59,354 nucleotides of DNA from Brevinematia bacterium (GCA_039630355.1 JBCNVF010000093.1:1-59354), one strand, 5' to 3'. Shown: positions 16,725 through 25,964, counted from the stretch's first letter. Numbers and translations: made by a program. Notes: generated by a model not told the origin, from the letters alone.

Positions 16725-17586
16725 GTGTTTCCAATTGTTTTTTCAGCTCTTCTTCGTCTTTGGACATTCTCTCATACAGCTCTCTGCCAAGTTCAAGAAC
16801 ATCTGCTGGTTTATTTACACTCTTCTTGCCTATTCCCACAAATTTAGCAATGTATCTTTTGCTTTCGGAAATTATCTCAAGTTTTTTAGTTATTTCCTCT
16901 TCTAGAAAGAGTAATTTATACCTAAGCACAGCATATATGTAGAACACCCCATCAAATCCGAAATCTTTATCAGTATCAGGACCGAAAAACTTCACCCCAT
17001 CAATGGTTTCATCTCCCTTTGCTTGTTTCTCTATGAATGCGGAGTAAAACTCAAGAGCTTTTTTATAAAACAAAAGCTGAAGTCTAGCATATTCGTGCTT
17101 TTTCTCTTCTTCAAATAGGTCACCAAGTAGCCATGCAGTTCTGAGTGAAGCTAAAGCTTTTTTAAACGATGGGGCAAGTTTCTTTGAAAGAAATGAGTAA
17201 GAACTTATAGCTAAGATGTAGCTTAGAATACCATGCTTGAGATCCCTAGGTTTCTCAAAGTCAACATTTCTAACAATGGCTATAGCATATTCCCCTCTAA
17301 TTTTCCTATAGCTTTCTAGCTTTGTCAACTCATCAGGAGTTAAATACTTGTTTCTGAAGTCTTCCTTAAATGTAGCATACAAACAGTTTGGACATACAGT
17401 TATCGGATATAAAAGTGGATTAACCTTTCCCCATTTCTGGGTAGGAATGTATAGCCTCCTAAGCTCTTCAGTAAGTCTACCAGCGTTCAGTCTTCCACTA
17501 CCTGTCATCAGTTCCTCTCTTCTAAATTTGTATTCGCAAATAGGACATTCTATAGTTTCTTTAGAGAAAAAGGTTATATCTGGCAT
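16711..17586 (-). CDS. DUF2225 family protein with zinc-ribbon cysteines
   Basis: 291 residues from the ATG at 17584-17586; the upstream in-frame TTG lies inside the -10 box, so it is rejected. The N-terminus has CPICEYKFRRE (two Cys) and, near residue 75, VCPNCLYATF (two Cys). This is the paired CxxC pattern of DUF2225, common in spirochaetes and Firmicutes. The C-terminal half is helical and TPR-like with many Arg/Lys/Glu. Function is unknown; roles in envelope or redox sensing are only guesses. It overlaps the convergent tatD by 14 bases. Confidence 0.8.
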   Translation of the reverse strand: MPDITFFSKETIECPICEYKFRREELMTGSGRLNAGRLTEELRRLYIPTQKWGKVNPLLYPITVCPNCLYATFKEDFRNKYLTPDELTKLESYRKIRGEYAIAIVRNVDFEKPRDLKHGILSYILAISSYSFLSKKLAPSFKKALASLRTAWLLGDLFEEEKKHEYARLQLLFYKKALEFYSAFIEKQAKGDETIDGVKFFGPDTDKDFGFDGVFYIYAVLRYKLLFLEEEITKKLEIISESKRYIAKFVGIGKKSVNKPADVLELGRELYERMSKDEEELKKQLETLNQQ

Positions 17587-17594
17587 AAGCAACA

Positions 17595-17623
17595 ATCTAA
17601 ACAATGCAAGTTTAGTTTTTCAA
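17595..17623 (-). promoter_or_regulatory. Promoter of the DUF2225 gene (leaderless)
   Basis: Minus strand TTGAAA (17618-17623), 17-base spacer, TTAGAT (17595-17600), then 8 bases to the ATG at 17586. There is no Shine-Dalgarno sequence. Confidence 0.55.
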
Positions 17624-17641
17624 CTTTTGTTGCCTAGGCTA

Positions 17642-17803
17642 CAATAAATTTCAATTTCTGCTAGATGAGTAAGCAGGATTCTAAACTTCTGTTTACTTAC
17701 TCCCTTCGGTTCCGGATGGTGTTCGTCAGTTATAAAACTTAACTTCACGCCAAGGTTCTTAGATACTTGCTAAGAGATAAGCTTTAGCAAGATTTTGAAT
17801 CTC
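17642..17803. repeat. Repeat-family copy, single conserved end
   Basis: It begins CAATAAATTTCAATTTCTG and continues GATGAGTAAGCAGG, CTGTTTACTTACTCCCTTC, GGTTCCGGATGG. This parallels the minus strand of the copy at 52855-53070 (GTTTACTTACACTC, GGTTCTAGATAG). The family match fades after about 17765. No matching second terminus or target duplication is seen. It separates DUF2225 from the BatA-like gene. Confidence 0.65.
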
Positions 17804-17806
17804 TTA
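17766..17806 (-). other. Two overlapping, mutually exclusive inverted repeats at the end of the BatA-like gene
   Basis: CTTGCTAA (17766-17773) pairs with TTAGCAAG (17784-17791). TAAGAGAT (17771-17778) pairs with ATCTCTTA (17799-17806), which includes the BatA-like stop codon. The two stems share bases 17771-17773 and so cannot form together. No T-tract follows, so this is not a standard terminator. Confidence 0.5.
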
Positions 17807-19330
17807 CGAGGCTGATATTATTCTCTCGGTTAGCAGGATGATTGCAAAAATACAAAATAGTAGCAATGTGATCCAGTTTTCTTTTTTTAGAACTTTATCT
17901 TCATCTTTACTATTACTTTTAATCACTTCTGAAACCTCTTCATTGGGTGTTAAAAGGATTTTGAGTTTTCCATCACCTTCTGAAACATTAGCAGAATCAA
18001 CATCGTAAGGATATACGAACTCAACTTTGCTGTCAACTAACAATAGTTCAAGGGTTTCTTTTATGAACCAGGGTAATTCAATATCACTGTAGTTAAGTTT
18101 GCCAAGAAGGATAATGTTATTCCTACTTCTATCAAATATTGCTATGGGGTTGCCATTGACTCCGTATACTTCAATTTCTGCGGGTATACGGAAGTTTGTA
18201 AATGGAATTATAGAGATCGTGGAGAAGTTATGCTCTTTCACCTCATAGCTACCATTGTTATCTCCATATGTGAATATGCTTTCCCCTCTCACAATTACTC
18301 TGCTCTTGTCGTCGTAAGGAATTATTATTGAATCTCTTAAGGTATCGGAGTTTACTGTCTTACCAATGACAATTTTGTATCTAGAGTTCCTAGAAGTCTT
18401 GATTCCTAGGCTTTTTAGAGCAGAATTTATATTTCCGATTTCTTCACTTGGAATCACTTCTACATTATCGTCAAAGAAATACACAGGTTCAACGAATTCG
18501 TTGGTTCCTTTGCTATTTGAGAGAATACTCTTTATAAACCCCATTCCTTCCCCAACTGCATTTACTTTCATCTCTCCTACTTTTCTACCATTAACTTTTG
18601 AAGAGAGTAGAACTTTTGAGTTTTTGTTAAACTCAAGAAGTATTTCAGCAAAGCATTCTTCTTCGGTATTGATCTCGTATTTAAACTCAATTGCACTACC
18701 AAACTTCTTCCAGATATGGAATTTAACACTGCCGTAAGGCAGTGCGAAAGGAAAAGTTATAACTTTCCCTTTAACTCCAACCTTTTCTAAGGCGTCAAGA
18801 AAACTTTTCTGCCCATCGGTGAGAATAATAACATCCGCCTTTTTGCTATAATCCTGGATTCTTTTTATCACTCTATCTTCAAGTTTGCTAACCCTAGGAA
18901 CGTAGAATCTGATCTTTTCTTCAACCTCCTTTCTTATGCCTACTATCTCATTCCCAGAGAGATCAATTACTCTAATGTATGTGTTCTCTGAAATAGAAGT
19001 GATATACTCCTTCAAGTACTTGATATACTTGTTGAAGTTTGCTTTTGCACTATAAGTAGTGTCCAGAATTACTAAGATTTCACCTTTCTTCTTATCCGAG
19101 AGGAGAGGTTGTGAGAAGATAAGGACTATTAGAGCAATCATTAGGGCTCTAAGTACAACACTAAGGAGCTCAAGGTTTATACTAATTCCCCTTGCTTTCT
19201 TGCTCTCTTCAATCAGCTTTAGAGTTGGCAGAAGATAGGTTTTTCTTGTAATGAACTTGAATAGGTAGATAAGTATAGGTATAAGAGATAATACCAGTCC
19301 CCAGAGGAAAGGATTTAAAAACTCAATCAT
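17804..19330 (-). CDS. BatA-like membrane protein (aerotolerance-regulator N-terminal domain)
   Basis: 508 residues. It begins with the BatA N-terminal signature (IEFLNPFLWGLVLSLIPILIYL, split here: a membrane segment followed by FKFITRKTYLLPTLKLIEES) and has a second segment near 57-76. A von Willebrand-A-like domain follows (GEILVILDTTYSAKANF near 87-103), but its DTTYS replaces the usual DxSxS metal site, so metal binding is doubtful. A final membrane segment lies near residues 488-505. Such proteins sit in the inner membrane and often partner with MoxR/Bat systems, not present here. The FlgD-domain gene upstream ends 1 base before it. Confidence 0.7.
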   Translation of the reverse strand: MIEFLNPFLWGLVLSLIPILIYLFKFITRKTYLLPTLKLIEESKKARGISINLELLSVVLRALMIALIVLIFSQPLLSDKKKGEILVILDTTYSAKANFNKYIKYLKEYITSISENTYIRVIDLSGNEIVGIRKEVEEKIRFYVPRVSKLEDRVIKRIQDYSKKADVIILTDGQKSFLDALEKVGVKGKVITFPFALPYGSVKFHIWKKFGSAIEFKYEINTEEECFAEILLEFNKNSKVLLSSKVNGRKVGEMKVNAVGEGMGFIKSILSNSKGTNEFVEPVYFFDDNVEVIPSEEIGNINSALKSLGIKTSRNSRYKIVIGKTVNSDTLRDSIIIPYDDKSRVIVRGESIFTYGDNNGSYEVKEHNFSTISIIPFTNFRIPAEIEVYGVNGNPIAIFDRSRNNIILLGKLNYSDIELPWFIKETLELLLVDSKVEFVYPYDVDSANVSEGDGKLKILLTPNEEVSEVIKSNSKDEDKVLKKENWITLLLFCIFAIILLTERIISAS

Positions 19331-19331
19331 A

Positions 19332-20120
19332 CTATCTTATGACTAGTAGAGATGTAGTGTAAGTTGATTCGCCAATTTTTGAGAAGATTATATACTTCCC
19401 GGAAGAGATATCTTTTCCTTTCTCGTCTTTCAAGTCCCAAGTGAAACTCTGTATGCCTTTCTCATAAAAGCTCTCCTTAACCAAGGTTCTAACTATGTTT
19501 CCAGCACTATCAAATATTATCAAAGTCAAGTAACAATCGCTAGAAAGATTAACTACAATCTTAGGTTCTGTTCCGGAGCTAGTGAAAACGGGGTTTGGGT
19601 ATACTTTGACTTCATTTTCGCCAATTACAGTGTCGTAAAATGTCTCTTTAGTCAAAACGATGAGATTTATCTTTCCGGCATCAGTGTATGAAGAGTATGA
19701 CTGAAAGATGAAGTATATTTCCTCGGTGTTCTTAGGTAGAGCTTTGTAGAGATCAAAGAAGTAGCTTTTCTGAGAAGAATTTAGGTAAAGCCTTTTAAGG
19801 TTTGCTCTACTCTTACCATCCATTATGTAGCACTCCACTGTTGTTGATGGCTTAAGGTCAACATTTATAAAAAGGTTGTGAAAGAATTCGTTTTTCTTCT
19901 TATCTATCCTAATATTTGTTACCTTGAAAGAAGAATAGGTACTACTAAGGAGTAAGCATTGGTTTGGAGGAGAAGTAATTATTGCATTCACCCGGTCATA
20001 GATCAAGTTAGTAGTAGGTGGAGAGAAGTCAATAATCAGGTTTTTATTTGTCATATCAATTCCAGAACTTTGTACCGCTAACACCACCAATATTGATGCT
20101 AGTACAAAAAAGCGTTTCAT
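19332..20120 (-). CDS. Secreted protein with C-terminal FlgD-like domain
   Basis: 262 residues with a signal peptide (MKRFFVLASILVVLAVQSSG). The C-terminal ~85 residues match the FlgD Ig-like/T9SS-type sorting fold seen also in the protein at 2384: LTLIIFDSAGNIVRTLVKES, then FTWDLKDEKGKDISSGKYI. The middle region is beta-rich and unrecognised. It is co-transcribed with the BatA-like gene. A surface or periplasmic role is likely; function unknown. The ATG is only 7 bases below its -10 box, so the mRNA should be leaderless. Confidence 0.65.
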   Translation of the reverse strand: MKRFFVLASILVVLAVQSSGIDMTNKNLIIDFSPPTTNLIYDRVNAIITSPPNQCLLLSSTYSSFKVTNIRIDKKKNEFFHNLFINVDLKPSTTVECYIMDGKSRANLKRLYLNSSQKSYFFDLYKALPKNTEEIYFIFQSYSSYTDAGKINLIVLTKETFYDTVIGENEVKVYPNPVFTSSGTEPKIVVNLSSDCYLTLIIFDSAGNIVRTLVKESFYEKGIQSFTWDLKDEKGKDISSGKYIIFSKIGESTYTTSLLVIR

Positions 20121-20127
20121 AATAATT

Positions 20128-20156
20128 ATTATACTAAAATTTTCGTAAAAGTTAAA
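20128..20156 (-). promoter_or_regulatory. Promoter of the FlgD-domain/BatA-like operon (leaderless)
   Basis: Minus strand TTTAAC (20151-20156, weak), 17-base spacer, TATAAT (20128-20133), 7 bases to the ATG at 20120. Confidence 0.55.
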
Positions 20157-20290
20157 ACAAAAAGCGATGTTTTTCCGATTGATGGAGCTTTAAACCTTAC
20201 CTGCTCACATAATGGAAATTGGAATCTATTGGAAGCAAGCAAAAAGTTTGGAGTCTTGTTCACTCACTCAATGAGAATTGGAATCTATAG
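20157..20290. repeat. Two tandem end-fragments of the repeat family
   Basis: ATGGAAATTGGAATCTATTG ends at 20231 and a second terminus, GAGAATTGGAATCTATAG, ends at 20290. Both are preceded by sequence like the right half of the 52855 copy (GAGCTTTAAACCTTACCTGC; GAGTCTTGTTCACTCACTC). The two right ends are 59 bases apart in the same orientation with no intact left end. Confidence 0.65.
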
Positions 20291-20352
20291 AGATCTGATT
20301 TTGCTTGAGGATCTTAGGGAAGGTTATAATAATCATAAAGGAGGGGAGAGGT

Positions 20353-20694
20353 ATGTTTATAAAGAATATCGTTTTGGGTGTTGTTGGAATGGTATTTTTT
20401 CCCTTATCTTACTTTGTCTTTTGGAACTTAAACTTTGTCTTGTGGGGAATAGTGGTAAGTGGAGTTCTTATATTTTTTTACTTTGTTAATGTCTATGTAA
20501 TAGGTAAGAGAAGAACTTTTTTTACTATTACATCATCATGGCTTGTTATTCTCTCTCTCGCTTTTCCTTTTAATTTCTTCTTTGTGGGCTCTGTGAAGCT
20601 AGTATTATTGTACTTAGCAGTAGTATCGTTTTCGCTTTCTTGGATGATGGTATTTTTTGAACTTTTTGCAAGTGAGACTTTCAAAGGGCATTGA
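20353..20694 (+). CDS. Small four-helix membrane protein, unknown
   Basis: 113 residues from the ATG at 20353, chosen because AAAGGAGGGGAGAGG lies just upstream; longer in-frame starts have no ribosome-binding site. Four hydrophobic segments (about 4-25, 28-48, 56-76, 81-105) fill the protein, suggesting an integral inner-membrane protein. I do not recognise the family. The last 14 bases overlap the convergent aroB 3' end. A TATAAT lies at about 20324-20329 but its -35 box is unclear. Confidence 0.6.
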   Translation: MFIKNIVLGVVGMVFFPLSYFVFWNLNFVLWGIVVSGVLIFFYFVNVYVIGKRRTFFTITSSWLVILSLAFPFNFFFVGSVKLVLLYLAVVSFSLSWMMVFFELFASETFKGH

Positions 20695-21799
20695 TTTCCT
20701 TAAGCGATTTCATGATCACACTCGGTTCTACTGTAACAACAAAAGAGTCAGTCATTTTACCGATTTTTTTTGGTAAGGACATCTTTATTTCCCTATAGAC
20801 GGACTTTTTGTCTCCTTTCATAAATTCTATCATCCTTTCAAACACCTTCTGTGTTCCTTTTAATCCAATTTCTCTTAGACTGATGGGTAGTTCAAATTTG
20901 GATATTAGACTAACTATTTTTTCATATTCTTCTTTCGGAAGGATTCCAATTTTCAGTGAAATGAATGCTTCTAAGATCATTCCTACGCTTACTGCAAGCC
21001 CATGTAGGATTCTGAAGTTTGAAAGAAGCTCAATAGCGTGTCCTATAGTATGGCCGAAATTTAGAATTTTCCTGAGTCCTTCTTCTCTTTCATCACTCTC
21101 AACGATTTCTTTTTTTATTCTACAACTCCATTCTATCACTTTGGATAGAATTTCTGCATCTTTATTTTTCACACCTTCGGAGTTTTCAAGCAAGAATTTG
21201 TAAAACTCTTCATCTTTTATTATTGAGTGTTTCAAAATTTCGGCTAGTCCGTTTTTGAAGTGTTCTTCTGGTAGAGTGTCCAAGAACATTAATTCCGATA
21301 CGACTGCTCTAGGTTGGTGGAATGCACCTATTGTATTTTTGCCATAGGGGGTATCTATACCTACTTTACCGCCTATTGAGCTATCAACCATTGCTAGAAG
21401 GGTAGTAGGTAACTGAATGAAGTTGATTCCTCTATGGTAAGTTGCTGAAACGAAACCTGCCAGATCTCCTATTACTCCTCCTCCAAATGCTAAAATAACT
21501 GCCTTCCTGTCAACTTTAGACTTGAGCATCTGGTTTTCAATCCGCTCTTTCATCTTTCTACTCTTGCTTTTCTCACCAGAGGGAACAACTATTTTGAGAG
21601 TAGGTAAGTTGAGAATACTCAGTTGGTATTCAACCTTCGGTAAGTGTAGTGATGAGACTGTTGTATCTGTGATAATAACAATCTGAGAGGGAGATAATTT
21701 GTTTATCTCTTCTACCAGAAACTTTAGGGTCTCTCTGCCGATGTATATAGGATAGGAGAAAAGAGTTTCTCTGGGTATCTCAACTGTCAATTTTATCAT
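20681..21799 (-). CDS. aroB: 3-dehydroquinate synthase
   Basis: Second step of the shikimate pathway; NAD- and Zn/Co-dependent, cytoplasmic. 372 residues with an NAD-binding GGGVIGDLAGFVSATYHRG near 104-122, the family block QLPTTLLAMVDSSIGGKVGI near 127-146, GKNTIGAFHQP, GLAEILKHSII, and the metal ligands of LNFGHTIGHAIE near 247-258. It follows ilvN by 2 bases in the same direction, so the two are one transcript. No other aro gene is in view. Confidence 0.95.
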   Translation of the reverse strand: MIKLTVEIPRETLFSYPIYIGRETLKFLVEEINKLSPSQIVIITDTTVSSLHLPKVEYQLSILNLPTLKIVVPSGEKSKSRKMKERIENQMLKSKVDRKAVILAFGGGVIGDLAGFVSATYHRGINFIQLPTTLLAMVDSSIGGKVGIDTPYGKNTIGAFHQPRAVVSELMFLDTLPEEHFKNGLAEILKHSIIKDEEFYKFLLENSEGVKNKDAEILSKVIEWSCRIKKEIVESDEREEGLRKILNFGHTIGHAIELLSNFRILHGLAVSVGMILEAFISLKIGILPKEEYEKIVSLISKFELPISLREIGLKGTQKVFERMIEFMKGDKKSVYREIKMSLPKKIGKMTDSFVVTVEPSVIMKSLKEINAL

Positions 21800-21801
21800 A
21801 C

Positions 21802-22302
21802 CTATTTCTTTTCTTTCTTCTCTAGGTATAAACCTCTTTCAAGTGCAACTTTACCAGTCCTAGCCATTTCTATTATTCCATAGGGCTTCATAAGTTCTAT
21901 GAATCCTTCAACTTTTTCACTAGCTCCCGTTATCTCAATAACTAAGGAAGAATGAGACACATCAACAACTTTCGCTTTAAAGACATCAACAATTTCAATT
22001 ATCTCACCTCTTCTCTCTTTTGGTATTGATACTCTGAGTAAGGCAAGTTCTCTTTCTACTCTTTGGGATTCCGTTATATCCTTGACTTTTATTGTCTCAA
22101 CTAGTTTTGCTAATTGTTTCCTCACCTGTTCCGCGGTTTTTTCATCTTCGTCAACTACTATTGTCATAACTGAGACTTCTGGGTCCTCAGTTTCACCAAC
22201 AGATAAGCTTTTTATATTGAAACCTCTAGCACTGAATAGTCCAGAGACTTTAGCTAGAACACCAACACTGTTCTCAACCAAAACTATAATTGTTCTTTCC
22301 AT
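21802..22302 (-). CDS. ilvN: Acetolactate synthase small (regulatory) subunit
   Basis: Regulatory subunit that activates acetohydroxyacid synthase and confers valine feedback. 166 residues from the ATG at 22300-22302, with AGAGGTGG just upstream; a GTG two codons earlier overlaps that site. The ACT domain starts at once: VLVENSVGVLAKVSGLF, then RGFNIKSLSVGET, and the C-terminal domain contains the RVERELALLRV block. The catalytic subunit ilvB/ilvI is not adjacent, which is unusual; instead aroB follows 2 bases downstream. Confidence 0.92.
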   Translation of the reverse strand: MERTIIVLVENSVGVLAKVSGLFSARGFNIKSLSVGETEDPEVSVMTIVVDEDEKTAEQVRKQLAKLVETIKVKDITESQRVERELALLRVSIPKERRGEIIEIVDVFKAKVVDVSHSSLVIEITGASEKVEGFIELMKPYGIIEMARTGKVALERGLYLEKKEKK

Positions 22303-22409
22303 ATCCACCTCTCTGGAAAAGTATATTTAGTATTATTCTAGAGTTTTCTCAATTTCAATCTTAAGTGGTAGTGTTCGGTAAAGTTCAAAGTTTAGCAGTT
22401 AAGTTAGGT

Positions 22410-25400
22410 CTAAACTTTCTCCTGTGAGGATAACAGAGTATTGTATTCTTCAAGTAGATCCCTTACAGCTGTGAAGTAGTTTTCATATCCTTGTTCAACT
22501 TTGTCCATCAACTCTTCCACATATCTTGTTCTTTCCTCGGATACGAATTTTTCGTATTCCTCCTTAAGAGACTCATAGGCCATGATGCCTTTTGTGGTGG
22601 GTATAAGTTTGTTATTCTTCCGGACAACATATCCCCTTTTAATGAGGATAGAAATTGTTTTTGAGTAAGTTGAAGGTCTTCCTATACCTTTTTGCTTCAT
22701 CATCTGGATTATGTCTCCTTCTGAGAAAAGAGAGACTTTAGGTTTTTTGATCTCTGTTACTGTTTTCAGTAGAAGCTTTGGCGGTAATTGTTTTTCAATC
22801 TGCAGATACCCTATCTCACTCCAACCTCTCTCTATAACCTCTATGTTCCTACTTATGGTAATTTCTCTACTGCCAACTCTTATAATGAAATCCACATTTT
22901 TAACGAGTGTGGGTTTCATCTGGGATGCAATGAATCGTTTGAATATCATATCGTATACTATGAGGTGTGATTTCTTTACTGTTGGTGCTACTATCACCCC
23001 CTCGTTTATGAGCTGTGACAATGTCAGTGAGTCAATGGATCTCGTGGGTCTTATGCATTCATGTGCTCCTTCGGACTCCCATCCTCTTGGAAACGATAGC
23101 TCTTCAAGTCCTCTAATGTGCAAATACTCTTTAGCGATATTCTGTCCCAATGTGGATACAGTAGTAGAATCAGTTCTGTGGTAGGTTATTAGTCCTTCTT
23201 CAAACAAATCCTGAAGTATGGCCATAGTCTCATCGGATTGCATTCCAAAGAGCTTATTTGTTTGGATGAGTACAGTATCAGTGGTAAATGGAGGAGGTGG
23301 GGAAAGTTCTACTTCTTTCTGGTTAGCTACCTCTACTTCAGTCTCTTCACCTTCCCTTAGACCTATTTCTTCCCTTCTACCTTCAACTATAAGTAGTATT
23401 TCTTCACCGCTTTCGCTAGAGAATGTCAACTTTGTAAAGTGTGATATTAGAGTTCTGTAGTCTTTAAATCTTTCAACAATCCAGCCAAGCACAGGAGATT
23501 GAACTCTTCCAGCCGAAACATTCTTCTCTTCAAGCTTATCCTTAAGAAAATCACTTAATCCAAACCCTATTAGTCTGTCTTGAATCCTTCTTAGCAGTTG
23601 AGCTTCAACTAGGTTGATGTTGATCTCCTCAGGGTGTTCTATGCTGTTTTTTATTGCGTGATAGGTAACTTCGTGAAACTTCATTCTTTTTACCTTACCA
23701 CCGAAGAATTTTACGTAAGCGTTGAGGAAGACAAAGATATCGTAGCTTATTTTTTCACCCTCGGTATCAGGATCGGATGCCAGAAGAACTTCATCAACTT
23801 CCTTAGCAAGCTCAATTAGTGCAACTATGTCATCAAATCTGTCCACATATTTTTCATATTTGCAGTATTTGCAACTATTTTCTATACTAACAAAGGTTCT
23901 GTTACACTTCTGACACCTTCTTATTGTATCATAGATGGGAATAGGAATGCCGTCTACTATTCTCATTCCATAAAGATTTTCGCTGTCAGTTGTTAGCTCA
24001 AAGATATGTCCTTTTGATGATGTGACTATGAAGGTTATGTTACCTGCTGTTACTTCATAGCAGTTCAATCCCTTTATTATCCTTTCGGCAGGAGTTCCCA
24101 ATATTCTTGATATTGTCTTTGCCTTTGTTGGAGATTCTACGATTATGAGGATTGTTTTGTTCAGTTGCTTTATTTCGCTTTCTGCTTTGCCTTCCACTAT
24201 AAGTTTTAGCTTTTTCCTGTCTTCTCTAGCTATACTAAGATCTTTCAAAACTTCACTCTCACTAAATTCTTTCCACTCAATTTCCTCTATCCACTTGTAT
24301 TTTCTTGCTCCAACATCTAGAAGTTTTCTATTGCTTTCAATTATTACTGAAATTCCTCTGGTCATACCTCCGGGGTATAGCCTAGAAGTTCTGCCACTGC
24401 CTTGAATGTAAGTGTTTATATCTGGGATAAGAACAAAGTTACCATTTTCGGAGCTTTCAAAAACAATGTCAGTTGCGTTTCTAAGAGTGCTTATGTATTT
24501 CTCTTGTTTTAAGAATTCTCTAAGGAAATCTTTTCCTTGGGTAATGAAAGGCTCATGATTCGTCCTTTGTCTAAACTTTCTTATAAATGACTCTACTTCT
24601 CTTTTCTTTTTAGTATCATCAATGTTTCCAACTATTTCCGAGAGAAGTTTCAGTATTTGGTAGGGTGAGACAATTAGATTGTTGGGGTCTACGGTAACTC
24701 TAAACTTTGGTAGTCCCAAGAAAACAGAGTAAACTATTCTTTCTGGTATATCAAGTCCTCTGACGAGGGTTCCATAGTATGTTGATACTCCTACGAGAAC
24801 ATTTATTTTTCTGCTTTTAAACATTCCTAATTCTTTTGCTCCTTTTTGATAGGATATGACTGCACTTTTTAGCTTGGTTTTTGAGTTTATAAGTGATGAG
24901 ACTTTCTCAGCATATTCTATTCCTTCTTCCGGTGGGACGAACACAATTCCACCGTCACCCAAGAGATTCAAAACCCTTATGAGTTCATCTTCGGTCTTCT
25001 CCGAAACTATGTAATAGTTTCCGATGTTTCTTACGACTTCTGACTTGTTTCCTATCTCAAAGTTGAATAACTCCTTAAATAGCTTTACCCTAGCTCCTCG
25101 CGGTTTTGCAGTAGCACTAGATACAACGATTATACCTTTATCTTTACTCTTGATTTTTCCTATCTCGGGTTCAATTTCCTTGTACTTTTCTAGATTGTTC
25201 TCAAACGTGTCCTTACCTTTTGATACTGCAAGGAGGAATTTTAGTTTTATAAACTCTAAGGCTGTTTTGATATCTTCTTTTGTAAGTCCGGATAGTGTTA
25301 TCAAATATTCTATGTTTTTTGAGCGTTTCAGAAGAGAGTCAACATCGTCTGCAAATATAAAGTCAAATTTCATGTTAGGTTTGAGTGAAACAAGGTTTTT

Positions 25401-25964
25401 CACCATATTAGAAGTGATCACAACTATATCGTAGCTACCTTTGGTGATATCCTCTTTGAATTTTTCTTTTTGTTTTTTAGGTGTAAACTTTGAGGAATAC
25501 ATAAGGATGGTTATTTTTTTACCTGCTAACTTGGAAAACTTTTTCAATTTTTCAAAAGTCTGGATTACCAAGTTTGTAGTAGGGAGGATGATTATTGACT
25601 TTTTACCTTTGATAGCAAAGTTTATTGCGGTTACTAGGCCGAAGGTGGTTTTTCCTACCCCTGTGGGAGCTATTAGGGAGAAGCTTCTTCCTAAGATTGC
25701 TCTTTTTGCCCATGTTACTTGGGTATTCCAAGGAGTTGTTCCTAGTATTTTGCTGAAAAGCTCCACCCATTCTCTAACTTCATTTCTTATGGCGACTAAT
25801 TCACTGATTTTTTGTCTGGAATGTAGTTCTGGTAGAATGTCTTCAAGGTTAGTAGTTGTTTTAGGGTAACACTTACTGCAGACGCCTAGAGTAGCCAATC
25901 TTTCATCTGTTATCTCACCACCACAGGAGATACAACCTCTTTTATAAATACTGTGGACTTGCAT
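22410..25964 (-). CDS. rgy: Reverse gyrase
   Basis: ATP-dependent type IA topoisomerase that introduces positive supercoils, the hallmark enzyme of hyperthermophiles and many extreme thermophiles. 1,184 residues in family order: N-terminal zinc finger (C11, C14, C29, C32), SF2 helicase-like half with Walker A APTGVGKT (99-106) and Walker B-type DDVD (206-209), then a topoisomerase I half with TOPRIM ILIIVESPTKAK (near 608), acidic DPDTEGEK, a second four-Cys zinc ribbon (CQKC...CKYC), and the catalytic tyrosine in LITYHRTDS (about Y928). The frame is unbroken and I see no intein. It is not clearly linked to its neighbours. Confidence 0.96.
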   Translation of the reverse strand: MQVHSIYKRGCISCGGEITDERLATLGVCSKCYPKTTTNLEDILPELHSRQKISELVAIRNEVREWVELFSKILGTTPWNTQVTWAKRAILGRSFSLIAPTGVGKTTFGLVTAINFAIKGKKSIIILPTTNLVIQTFEKLKKFSKLAGKKITILMYSSKFTPKKQKEKFKEDITKGSYDIVVITSNMVKNLVSLKPNMKFDFIFADDVDSLLKRSKNIEYLITLSGLTKEDIKTALEFIKLKFLLAVSKGKDTFENNLEKYKEIEPEIGKIKSKDKGIIVVSSATAKPRGARVKLFKELFNFEIGNKSEVVRNIGNYYIVSEKTEDELIRVLNLLGDGGIVFVPPEEGIEYAEKVSSLINSKTKLKSAVISYQKGAKELGMFKSRKINVLVGVSTYYGTLVRGLDIPERIVYSVFLGLPKFRVTVDPNNLIVSPYQILKLLSEIVGNIDDTKKKREVESFIRKFRQRTNHEPFITQGKDFLREFLKQEKYISTLRNATDIVFESSENGNFVLIPDINTYIQGSGRTSRLYPGGMTRGISVIIESNRKLLDVGARKYKWIEEIEWKEFSESEVLKDLSIAREDRKKLKLIVEGKAESEIKQLNKTILIIVESPTKAKTISRILGTPAERIIKGLNCYEVTAGNITFIVTSSKGHIFELTTDSENLYGMRIVDGIPIPIYDTIRRCQKCNRTFVSIENSCKYCKYEKYVDRFDDIVALIELAKEVDEVLLASDPDTEGEKISYDIFVFLNAYVKFFGGKVKRMKFHEVTYHAIKNSIEHPEEININLVEAQLLRRIQDRLIGFGLSDFLKDKLEEKNVSAGRVQSPVLGWIVERFKDYRTLISHFTKLTFSSESGEEILLIVEGRREEIGLREGEETEVEVANQKEVELSPPPPFTTDTVLIQTNKLFGMQSDETMAILQDLFEEGLITYHRTDSTTVSTLGQNIAKEYLHIRGLEELSFPRGWESEGAHECIRPTRSIDSLTLSQLINEGVIVAPTVKKSHLIVYDMIFKRFIASQMKPTLVKNVDFIIRVGSREITISRNIEVIERGWSEIGYLQIEKQLPPKLLLKTVTEIKKPKVSLFSEGDIIQMMKQKGIGRPSTYSKTISILIKRGYVVRKNNKLIPTTKGIMAYESLKEEYEKFVSEERTRYVEELMDKVEQGYENYFTAVRDLLEEYNTLLSSQEKV

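Noticed and set aside
19063-19116. Functional metal-binding von Willebrand A domain in the BatA-like protein
   Set aside because: The expected DxSxS is replaced by DTTYS, so only a degenerate VWA-like fold is claimed.
22410-25964. Antisense reading frames within the reverse gyrase and other large genes
   Set aside because: They are shadows of the coding frame, without ribosome-binding sites or recognisable protein features.
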